Assembly (NCBI GenBank): GCA_947173915.1
Contig: CAMWGZ010000061.1
Span: forward strand, 1 to 7,192
DNA: 7,192 nt
Reading direction: 5' to 3'
From: an uncultured Alistipes sp.
Lineage (GTDB): Bacteria > Bacteroidota > Bacteroidia > Bacteroidales > Rikenellaceae
Shown here: positions 1 through 5,347 of the stretch, piece by piece
Layout: each line of letters opens with the position of its first letter
Position numbering within the stretch: the stretch's first letter is position 1
Notes under the pieces: generated by a model
Seen by the model: the letters and a program-made list of their open reading frames with translations, nothing else
What the model was told of the DNA's origin: nothing
The model's database searches: none
Translations under genes and position numbers: made by a program

Positions 1-34
1 CACATCTCATGACAACTTCAAACACACAACCAAC

Positions 35-1024
35 ATGAGTGCACTCGAAAATGCCAAGACCTACACAGGCAAAAATCTGGAAACCATATTTTTCCGTCCG
101 ATGCTGAGCGGCCCTTCGGCCCTCGATCTGGGCGTGCGCGTGCTCTACAACATGCCGGTGCCGACCACCGTGCAGATGTGGGAGCCGCGCAGCAACGTGC
201 TTCAGAAATACACCGCCGGAGGCTGGAGCGGAGGCGATGCCGCCCGCAAGTTGCAGAAGACGATCCGCCTCCACCGCGTGAAGGCCGAGCTGGGTTATTC
301 GGCCGCCGACTACTTCTCGCTCGTTTACGAGTTGATTACCAACCGCGCCGACGTGAACATGGACGATCTCTCGGGCACCGAGCTCGAAGAGGCCGAGACG
401 GCGCTCTTCAAGCGGGCCATCGCCGAGAGCATCCGTGCGACCATGTGGGTGGGCGACACGTCGGCGGCCGACGGACCCAACACCTTCGACGGATTCCTCA
501 AGACCGTGACGCTCTATTCCAATGCCAACAAGGTCTATACCTATAATTATGATTCCGATGCGATGAAGACTCCCGGGGCTTCGGTGGCGCTCTTCGACGA
601 CCTCTGGAGCAATGCGGACGAGCGGCTCAAGGACCTCAAGGCCGAGGGGCAGCTGGCCTACTTCGTCTCGTCGGACATCCACGAGGCCTACGAGAAGCAC
701 CTGGACGGGATGAGCACCGACGGGGCCTACACCGATTACATCAACGGACGCAAGGAGCTGCTCTACCACGGCATTCCGGTGGTCGATACGCGCATCTCCT
801 CCTACCTGGCCGCACTCGGGGCCTCGTCGCTGGTGCCCAAATCGTTCTGCATCCTGACCGACCGACGCAACCTGACGCTCGCCGTCAATACGGCCGACTT
901 CCCGGGCAACGAGATCCGCATGTGGTACAACCCCGACGAGATGGAGAACCGCCAGCGTGCCGTCTTCATGGCCGGCTGCGACGTGCTGGACGAGGGTTTG
1001 GTGTCGTTCGCCTATCGAATGTAA
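35..1024 (+). CDS. Probable phage major capsid protein
   Basis: This 329-residue protein has the layout of an HK97-fold type phage major capsid protein, the subunit that builds the icosahedral head. The middle holds a helix running into a glycine turn, AIAESIRATMWVGD (residues 128-141), then FDGFL (151-155), as in capsid proteins where a subunit-contact helix precedes a GD..GFL-like turn. The C-terminal half has YHGIPVVDT (244-252), LTDRRNL (274-280) and WYNPDEMENRQRAVFMAG (297-314), resembling the P-domain/A-domain end of capsid proteins. The next gene encodes a portal, which supports the call. There is no obvious N-terminal scaffold or delta domain, since only about 120 residues precede the 128-141 helix. 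The ATG follows a C/A-rich leader without a Shine-Dalgarno sequence; the frame stays open to the left window edge, so an earlier start cannot be excluded. Composition matches the flanking host genes. The call rests on motif recognition and context. Confidence 0.72.
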   Translation: MSALENAKTYTGKNLETIFFRPMLSGPSALDLGVRVLYNMPVPTTVQMWEPRSNVLQKYTAGGWSGGDAARKLQKTIRLHRVKAELGYSAADYFSLVYELITNRADVNMDDLSGTELEEAETALFKRAIAESIRATMWVGDTSAADGPNTFDGFLKTVTLYSNANKVYTYNYDSDAMKTPGASVALFDDLWSNADERLKDLKAEGQLAYFVSSDIHEAYEKHLDGMSTDGAYTDYINGRKELLYHGIPVVDTRISSYLAALGASSLVPKSFCILTDRRNLTLAVNTADFPGNEIRMWYNPDEMENRQRAVFMAGCDVLDEGLVSFAYRM

Positions 1025-1036
1025 GCCGTTGCAGCG

Positions 1037-2263
1037 ATGAATAAGGCAACTAAAATCGGCAGGGCTGCGGTGCGGGCCGTCCGGGAGGAGGATCCCTACC
1101 TCCTCTCCGGAGGCCGGCGGGTCGAGAGCGACAAGTTTTGGAGGTGGGGCGACGACAATCTTTTCCCGACGGCCCTGGCGCTGATGTCGCGCCGCTCGAC
1201 CACCCACCGCCGCATCATCAACGACAAGGCCGACTACATATCCGGCAAGGGATTCGTCTGCGATCCCGCCCAGCCTTTGCTCGCGCGCTTCGTCGCGCGG
1301 GCAAACGGCGCGGGCGAGTCGCTGCGGCAGGTGCTCAACAAGCTGGCCTTCGACAAGTCGCTTTTCGGCAATGCCTTCCTCGAGGCGGTGACCGACGAGC
1401 GGGGTTCCTTCCTCGCGCTGTACCATCAGGACGCTTCGCGTTGCCGCGTGGCGCGTGACTCGCAGCACGTGCTGCTGCACCACGACTGGAGCCGCTTCTC
1501 GGCGGCGGAGGCGCGCACGCTGCCCCTCTACCCCTCGTTCGGGCGGCAGGAGGACGGGACGCTGCGGGCCGTGGTCCACTACAAGGATTACGAACCGTCG
1601 TTCGCACACTACGGCGTGCCGCCCTATATCGCCGGACTCAACGTTTCGGCCATCGCCTACAAGACCGATCGCTGGAACATTTCGCGGCTCGACAACTCGT
1701 TCCAGCTCTCGGGCGTGATGATGCTCGATGCCTCGGCCGGCGACGAGGCCGAAGCCGAGCGGGTCATGCGCACGGCCGAGGAGCGGTTCGCCGGCCGTCC
1801 CGGGCAGGTAATGTTCGTGCTGCGCGAGGGGGCCGAGCAGGACAATTCGCGTTTCATTCCGATCGCCTCGCAGAACGAGGGCGACTGGCGTGCGTTGCAC
1901 GAGCAGGCGACCTCCGACATCGTGGTGGCCCATTCGTGGTTCCGCACGCTGAGCGGACTGGACTACGCCTCGGGGTTCAACGCCGAACGGATCCTGCACG
2001 AGTACGAGATAGCGCTCAACACCGTCATCCTCGGCGAGCAGGCCGAACTGCTCGAACCCATCCGCGAGATCCTGCGCACGCGCCTCGGCGCGGATGCCTC
2101 GTCGCTGGAGATCGTCAATCGTCCGCCGACCCGCTCCAAACCCATCTATATGAAGGTGTGGGAGGCGCGGCGGGCCGACGGGCTGGATTACGATCCCGAC
2201 GACGAGCGCCAGCAGTATTACCTCTCGGAAATCGCCAAGTACAACATCCGCAGCATCGAATGA
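1037..2263 (+). CDS. Phage portal protein
   Basis: This 408-residue protein looks like a portal of the HK97/lambda-like group, the dodecameric ring at the head vertex through which DNA is packaged and to which the tail connector docks. Visible landmarks, in order, are WGDDNLFP (37-44), YISGKGF (67-73), DKSLFGNAFLE (106-116), the clip/stem region with RFIPIASQNEGDW (about 272-284), TSDIVVAHSWF (292-302) leading to LSGLDYASGFNAE, and a long terminal helix region starting HEYEIALNTVILGEQAELLEPI at about 321. The ending, rich in Tyr, Asp and Arg, is typical of portal C-termini. Its length is close to the 424 residues of HK97 portal, so it appears intact. It starts 12 bp after the capsid gene and its TGA overlaps the next ATG, so the three genes are probably co-transcribed. 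Capsid before portal is the reverse of the usual terminase-portal-protease-capsid order. Confidence 0.82.
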   Translation: MNKATKIGRAAVRAVREEDPYLLSGGRRVESDKFWRWGDDNLFPTALALMSRRSTTHRRIINDKADYISGKGFVCDPAQPLLARFVARANGAGESLRQVLNKLAFDKSLFGNAFLEAVTDERGSFLALYHQDASRCRVARDSQHVLLHHDWSRFSAAEARTLPLYPSFGRQEDGTLRAVVHYKDYEPSFAHYGVPPYIAGLNVSAIAYKTDRWNISRLDNSFQLSGVMMLDASAGDEAEAERVMRTAEERFAGRPGQVMFVLREGAEQDNSRFIPIASQNEGDWRALHEQATSDIVVAHSWFRTLSGLDYASGFNAERILHEYEIALNTVILGEQAELLEPIREILRTRLGADASSLEIVNRPPTRSKPIYMKVWEARRADGLDYDPDDERQQYYLSEIAKYNIRSIE

Positions 2264-2748
2264 CCGATATGAATCTCAATACGCTGATCACTCCGGGCGA
2301 GGTCATCGACCTCGCCTTCGCCGACACGGGCTATTTGCCGCCCGACTCGATCGGCCGGGCCGACATTGCGGCCGCCGAGGCCCGCATGCTGCTCCCCGTG
2401 ACCGGAGCGGATCTCTGGCGGAGCCTTCTCGAAGGGAAATACCCTGCTCTGCGCCGCGATTACGTGCTCCCGGCCGCCGCTGCGGCCGTGCGGTTCGGGA
2501 TGCAGCCGCTGCTCGACCTGCGGTGCGGCGCGGGAGGGACGGGACTTTGTAGCGCGTCGGGCGACAGGACGGCCGATGCGGAGGCGCTTCTCCGCAGCCG
2601 CAAGGCGCAGCGCAGCCGTCTGGCAGCGCTGTTGCGCCGGCTCTCCGATCACCTCGATGCCTGTGCCGACCGCTATCCCGAGTACGATCCCCGCGGCAAC
2701 GTACTCCGGCGGGTGACGATCGCCGGCGGGTTGATCCTCCGCCGCTGA
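2260..2748 (+). CDS. Probable phage head-tail connector (DUF6712-like)
   Basis: This 162-residue protein starts at an ATG that overlaps the portal stop (ATGA, 2260-2263); a second in-frame ATG lies at 2269. The N-terminus (ITPGEVIDLAFADTGYLPPD, 10-29), the segment AAEARMLLPVTGADLWRSL (38-56), a GKYPALRRDYVLP block (59-71) and a C-terminal YPEYD (139-143) followed by an Asn-containing strand resemble the small proteins next to portals in Bacteroidota prophages, often catalogued as DUF6712. By position these are thought to be gp6-like head completion or connector proteins. The family assignment is from memory of the pattern and could be wrong. The segment at 72-130 is unusually rich in Ala, Leu, Arg and Gly. 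The last codons lie in a strong inverted repeat. This is the last phage-type gene before the housekeeping region; the tail genes expected next are absent. Confidence 0.58.
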   Translation: MTDMNLNTLITPGEVIDLAFADTGYLPPDSIGRADIAAAEARMLLPVTGADLWRSLLEGKYPALRRDYVLPAAAAAVRFGMQPLLDLRCGAGGTGLCSASGDRTADAEALLRSRKAQRSRLAALLRRLSDHLDACADRYPEYDPRGNVLRRVTIAGGLILRR

Positions 2749-2763
2749 GCCGCAGCGGCGGGG
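2737..2763 (+). terminator. GC-rich hairpin at the end of the phage module
   Basis: The arms CCGCCGCTG (2739-2747) and CAGCGGCGG (2753-2761) are perfectly complementary around a 5-nt loop. The stem extends two further pairs outward (one G-T) to 2737/2763. The stop codon of the last phage gene (2746-2748) sits in the left arm and loop. No T-run follows (the next bases are TAACCGG), so it is not a canonical intrinsic terminator. It may stop or slow transcription, protect the 3' end of the phage mRNA, or be chance in GC-rich DNA. Confidence 0.4.
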
Positions 2764-2801
2764 TAACCGGCCGGAAACGAAGCGGTTCGTCGTCGGAAAG
2801 T

Positions 2802-2832
2802 TTTGGTTTTCCCGAAAAAAAACCTACCTTTG
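2802..2832 (+). promoter_or_regulatory. Bacteroidota-type promoter for rplY-pth
   Basis: The -7 element TACCTTTG (2825-2832) is a full match to the Bacteroidota sigma-ABfr consensus TAnnTTTG. A TTTG -33 element (2802-2805) lies 19 bp upstream, inside the usual spacing for this phylum. Transcription should start near 2839, giving a leader of about 85 nt before rplY. The A-run between the two elements is also typical. The promoter lies just after the phage module's hairpin, so the ribosomal-protein unit does not depend on phage transcription. Confidence 0.78.
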
Positions 2833-2838
2833 GCCCCG

Positions 2839-2923
2839 CAAGCGTTCATGGGGGCCGCCCCCGCCGTCGGCGGAGCGGACTGAGTAACGCCCGAGGTTAT
2901 AACAAACTAAAAAACAACATTCG
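2839..2923 (+). promoter_or_regulatory. Structured 5' leader of rplY
   Basis: The predicted leader has two parts. The first (2848-2880) is very GC-rich and can fold in competing ways. GGGGG (2850-2854) can pair with CCCCC (2858-2862). Alternatively CCGCC (2861-2865) pairs with GGCGG (2869-2873), extended by CCGC (2855-2858) with GCGG (2875-2878) across a small internal loop. The same stretch reads as an 11-codon ORF from ATG 2848 to TGA 2881-2883 (MGAAPAVGGAD). The second part (2884-2923) is AT-rich and unstructured before the start codon, as usual for translation initiation in Bacteroidota. Ribosomal-protein leaders are often regulatory; that this one is so is inference only. Confidence 0.35.
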
Positions 2924-3496
2924 ATGAAAACCATCCAGATCAATGCCGTAAAACGCAATGAGTACGGCAAGAAGGCCGCCAAGGCGGTCCGTCGCGAAGG
3001 TCTGATCCCCGCAGTGCTCTACGGCGGCGGCGAGACCGTTTCGTTCTCGGTAGATCCCAAGTCGGTAAAACCGCTGATCTACACCCCCAACTCCTACATC
3101 GTCGAGCTGACGATCGACGGCAAGGTCGAGAAGGCCGTGCTGCGCGACACGCAGTTCCACCCCGTTCGTGAGGAGATCCTCCACATGGACTTCCTGCGCG
3201 TGCAGGAGGGCAAGCCCGTCGCCATCGCCATTCCCGTGCGCCTTACCGGTAACGCCGAGGGTGTCAAGATCGGCGGTAAGCTGGTTCTGTCGGCCCGCAA
3301 GCTGGTCGTCAGCGCACTGGTGGACAAGCTGCCCGACGAGATCGTGGTCGATGTTACCCCGCTGGGCGTGGGCAAGACGATCTTCGTAGGCGACCTGAAG
3401 TTCGAGGACCTGAAGTTCGTTACGCCGGCGACGACGGCCGTCTGCGCCGTTCGCGTTACCCGTGCCTCGCGCGGTGCGGAGAACGCCGGCCGCTAA
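2924..3496 (+). CDS. rplY: 50S ribosomal protein L25 (general stress protein CTC form)
   Basis: This 190-residue protein is the long, two-domain L25/CTC/TL5 form that binds 5S rRNA in the large ribosomal subunit, as opposed to the short one-domain E. coli L25 of about 94 residues. The N-terminal L25 domain (about 1-93) shows the hallmark RREGLIPAVLYGG (23-35) and VLRDTQFHPVREEILHMDFL (72-91). The C-terminal beta domain begins near 100 with IPVRLTGNAEGVKIGG (103-118) and runs to about 179, followed by a short basic, Gly/Ala-rich tail. The ATG is preceded by an A-rich unstructured leader and gives the conserved MKTIQINA beginning. pth follows after 18 bp, a common pairing in Bacteroidota. A 13-bp direct repeat at 3392-3419 encodes DLKFEDLKF. 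The protein is complete and no key block is missing. Confidence 0.96.
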   Translation: MKTIQINAVKRNEYGKKAAKAVRREGLIPAVLYGGGETVSFSVDPKSVKPLIYTPNSYIVELTIDGKVEKAVLRDTQFHPVREEILHMDFLRVQEGKPVAIAIPVRLTGNAEGVKIGGKLVLSARKLVVSALVDKLPDEIVVDVTPLGVGKTIFVGDLKFEDLKFVTPATTAVCAVRVTRASRGAENAGR

Positions 3497-3514
3497 TCTT
3501 AACGGATTACGCGG

Positions 3515-4078
3515 ATGAAATACCTGATCGTTGGACTGGGCAACATCGGTGCGGAATACGCCGATACCCGGCACAACATTGGATTCAAAGTGTTGGATGC
3601 CTTGGCCGAGGCATCCAACATCGCTTTTTCCACCGGCCGTTACGGTGCGGTGGCCACGCTCCGCAGCCGGGGCCATGCGCTCACGCTGCTCAAGCCCTCG
3701 ACCTACATGAACCTCTCGGGAAAGGCCGTGCGCTACTGGCTCGAGGCGGAGAAGATTCCGGTCGAGAACCTGCTGGTCGTCGTCGATGACATCGCCCTGC
3801 CGTTCGGCACCTTCCGCATGCGCACCAAAGGGAGTGCCGGAGGGCACAACGGCCTGAAGAACATTACCGAACTGCTCGGGACGGAGGCTTACAGCCGCAT
3901 CCGCTTCGGCATCGGGGGCGACTTCCCGCGCGGGCACCAGGTCGATTACGTGCTGGGCGAGTGGACGGCCGAAGAGCGCGAGGCGATGCCTGCGCGGCTC
4001 AAGTATTTCGGCGATGCGATCCTCTCGTTCGCGGCGATCGGGGCCGAGCGGACGATGAATCTTTTCAACAAGAAGTAG
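3515..4078 (+). CDS. pth: Peptidyl-tRNA hydrolase
   Basis: This 187-residue cytosolic enzyme cleaves the ester bond of peptidyl-tRNAs released early from ribosomes, recycling tRNA. All catalytic landmarks of the bacterial Pth family are visible: VGLGN with Asn10, DTRHNIGF with the catalytic His20, KPSTYMNLSG with Asn66 (Asn68 in E. coli), VVVDD with Asp91 (Asp93 in E. coli), and KGSAGGHNGL with Asn112 (Asn114 in E. coli). Then come the conserved YSRIRFGIG and VDYVLGEW blocks. Length is normal for the family. It lies 18 bp after rplY in what looks like a two-gene operon, and a strong intrinsic terminator begins 28 bp after its stop. The coding region carries a long palindrome at 3591-3620 followed by a T-rich stretch, listed separately. 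Confidence 0.97.
   Translation: MKYLIVGLGNIGAEYADTRHNIGFKVLDALAEASNIAFSTGRYGAVATLRSRGHALTLLKPSTYMNLSGKAVRYWLEAEKIPVENLLVVVDDIALPFGTFRMRTKGSAGGHNGLKNITELLGTEAYSRIRFGIGGDFPRGHQVDYVLGEWTAEEREAMPARLKYFGDAILSFAAIGAERTMNLFNKK
3591..3620. repeat. 30-bp near-perfect palindrome inside pth, followed by a T-run
   Basis: The arms TGTTGGATGCC (3591-3601) and GGCATCCAACA (3610-3620) are perfectly complementary around TTGGCCGA, which itself nearly continues the symmetry. The transcript could form about 13 pairs closed by a GGCC tetraloop. Five T residues (CTTTTTC) start five bases downstream. The segment encodes residues 26-35 of Pth, starting just after the catalytic His20, so it is under coding constraint. 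The hairpin is terminator-like but sits inside an intact essential-type gene. It may be a pause or attenuation site, or coincidence. Confidence 0.6.
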
Positions 4079-4106
4079 GCGGCACTTCGTCGCCGGTACG
4101 GTGCGG

Positions 4107-4147
4107 CCGCGCATTCCGGGGAGACCGGGATGCGCGGTTTTTTGTTT
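4107..4147 (+). terminator. Intrinsic terminator after pth
   Basis: A 13-bp stem with one G-T pair (left arm 4107-4119, CCGCGCATTCCGG; right arm 4125-4137, CCGGGATGCGCGG) encloses the loop GGAGA. It is followed immediately by TTTTTTGTTT (4138-4147). This is a textbook Rho-independent terminator 28 bp after the pth stop, and it ends the rplY-pth unit before the xseB promoter. Confidence 0.93.
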
Positions 4148-4166
4148 CTTGCGAAATGTGCGGCGA

Positions 4167-4201
4167 TTTTCGCGCCGCTTCGCGAACTTTTCCTAATTTT
4201 G
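4167..4201 (+). promoter_or_regulatory. Probable Bacteroidota promoter for xseB and the methyltransferase
   Basis: TAATTTTG (4194-4201) matches the -7 consensus TAnnTTTG. The -33 element is weaker, TTTTCG at 4167-4172, with a spacer of about 21 bp. It lies between the pth terminator and the xseB start, the expected place. Transcription would begin near 4208, and a perfect 12-bp palindrome, GCCCGGCCGGGC (4215-4226), falls in the first transcribed bases, where a repressor site or small hairpin could act. Confidence 0.65.
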
Positions 4202-4252
4202 CGGGGAGTTCCCGGCCCGGCCGGGCTTCGCATTAATTCCGAATACATCAGT

Positions 4253-4450
4253 ATGGCAACGACCCGAACCAAACAAGCCGCCTATACCGAGGCGATGGCC
4301 GAGATCGAGCGTATTCTCGACCGCTTCCGCCGCGAAGAGATGACCGTCGATGAGCTGACCCGCGAAGTGAAGCGGGCCACCGAACTGATCGCCCGCTGCA
4401 AGGAGCGGCTGCGCAAGACGGAGGAGGAGCTTCAGAAAATCGTCGGGTAG
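4253..4450 (+). CDS. xseB: Exonuclease VII small subunit
   Basis: This 65-residue, highly charged helical protein matches XseB. Several small subunits coat the long coiled coil of XseA in exonuclease VII, a cytosolic enzyme that degrades single-stranded DNA to oligonucleotides in both directions and works in repair. The family pattern is plain: YTEAMAEIERILDRFR (11-26), then a turn (MTVDELTREVKRATELI, 30-46), then a second helix ending CKERLRKTEEELQKI (49-63), forming a helical hairpin. The start at 4253 gives the normal length; extending the frame to an upstream ATG at 4130 would run through the pth terminator hairpin and the promoter. No xseA is adjacent in this window, although the two are often neighbours. 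The methyltransferase gene begins one base after this stop, which suggests translational coupling. Confidence 0.9.
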   Translation: MATTRTKQAAYTEAMAEIERILDRFRREEMTVDELTREVKRATELIARCKERLRKTEEELQKIVG

Positions 4451-4451
4451 C

Positions 4452-5240
4452 ATGAAACGACTGATCCGCTGGACGCTCAACAGCCTGCCGCGCCCCCTGC
4501 TGCAACGCCTCGCCGGGGCGCTCGTGCCGCTGCTCGGCTTACTTTACCTCGGCCGCGGGGTGGAGTGTCCGGTTTGCGGAGCGAAGCGGCGGCGCTTTCT
4601 TCCCTACGGCTATGTCCGCTCGCGGAGCAATGCGCTCTGCCCCCGCTGCCTCTCGCTCGAACGCCACCGGCTGCTGTGGCTCTATCTGCGCAGCCGGCCG
4701 GAGCTGCTGGCCGACCGGCCCCGCCTGCTCCATATCGCCCCGGAGGTCTCGCTGCGCAAGCGGCTGCGGAAGTTCTACCGGGAGGTGCCGGAGCGCTATG
4801 TGACGGCCGATCTCGAAAGTCCGCTCGCGGAGCTGCATTTCGACGTGCAGCGGATTCCGCTGGAGGAGAGGTATGCCGGTGCGGTGATATGCAACCATAT
4901 TCTCGAGCACGTCGCCGATGACCGCCGGGCGTTGCGCGAACTTTACCGCATCCTCCGCCCCGGCGGCTGGGGGATCCTGCTCTCGCCGGTCGATCCCGCG
5001 CGCGCCGAAACCTTCGAGGACGACTCGATTACCGATCCCGGGGAGCGGACGCGGCTCTTCGGGCAGTACGACCACCGGCGCGTCTATGGGCGCGACTATG
5101 TCGAACGGCTGCGCTCCGCCGGATTCGAGGCCGAGGAGATCGACTTCGCCGCCTCGCTCGGCGGGGATGCCCGTCGTCGCTTCGCCCTGACCGACGATCT
5201 TATCTATCTGGTGCGCAAGCCGGTCGATGGGCGGCCGTAG
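4452..5240 (+). CDS. SAM-dependent methyltransferase with N-terminal Cys4 zinc-knuckle region
   Basis: This 262-residue protein appears to be a class I SAM-dependent methyltransferase of unknown substrate. The N-terminus is basic and hydrophobic (1-36), without a clear signal peptide. Next comes a probable zinc knuckle of two pairs, CPVCG (Cys39, Cys42) and CPRC (Cys63, Cys66), then SLERHRLLWLYL. The methyltransferase core begins at LLHIAPE (92-98), where the classic glycine-rich motif I would be. An acidic motif II (YVTADLE, about 116-122), CNHILEHVADD (147-157) and ELYRILRPGGWG (163-174) follow. FGQYDHRRVYGRDYVERL (183-200) and an AGFEAEEIDF block complete the fold. I recall this architecture as a recurrent but uncharacterised bacterial family, some members near cell-surface glycan genes; here it follows xseB by one base. 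The substrate cannot be read from the sequence. It ends 54 bp before a shared terminator. Confidence 0.85.
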   Translation: MKRLIRWTLNSLPRPLLQRLAGALVPLLGLLYLGRGVECPVCGAKRRRFLPYGYVRSRSNALCPRCLSLERHRLLWLYLRSRPELLADRPRLLHIAPEVSLRKRLRKFYREVPERYVTADLESPLAELHFDVQRIPLEERYAGAVICNHILEHVADDRRALRELYRILRPGGWGILLSPVDPARAETFEDDSITDPGERTRLFGQYDHRRVYGRDYVERLRSAGFEAEEIDFAASLGGDARRRFALTDDLIYLVRKPVDGRP

Positions 5241-5294
5241 GGCGGCTCCGCTTTCGGCAGGAAGCCTCCCGGTTCGAAAGGGCCGCGCCGCTCC

Positions 5295-5336
5295 GCAAAA
5301 GAAAAACCCCTCCGGAAAGAGGGGTTTTTCTTTTGC
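5295..5336. terminator. Bidirectional terminator between the methyltransferase gene and leuS
   Basis: A perfect 18-bp inverted repeat (5295-5312 and 5319-5336) encloses the loop CGGAAA. The inner GC stem (CCCCTC/GAGGGG) is flanked by an A-run on the left and a T-run on the right, so each strand reads as stem followed by U-tract. It lies 54 bp after the plus-strand methyltransferase stop and 11 bp after the minus-strand leuS stop. It can therefore end both convergent transcripts. No other feature is apparent in 5241-5347. Confidence 0.95.
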
Positions 5337-5347
5337 AGGGAGTGTCG

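Noticed and set aside
1936..2259. N-terminal extension of the connector gene back to an ATG at 1936, within the portal gene
   Set aside because: The extension translates the portal gene in the wrong frame and is rich in Arg and Ala without family pattern. The overlap start at 2260 gives a recognisable N-terminus.
2897..4114. A 405-codon minus-strand open frame opposite rplY and pth
   Set aside because: It runs antisense across two clearly conserved genes and reads through the pth terminator. Its composition (Arg, His, Gly, Asp, Gln rich) is typical of an antisense shadow in GC-rich DNA.
4130..4252. Extension of xseB to the ATG at 4130
   Set aside because: It would start inside the pth terminator stem and include the promoter. 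The extra residues do not match XseB, whose normal length fits the 4253 start.
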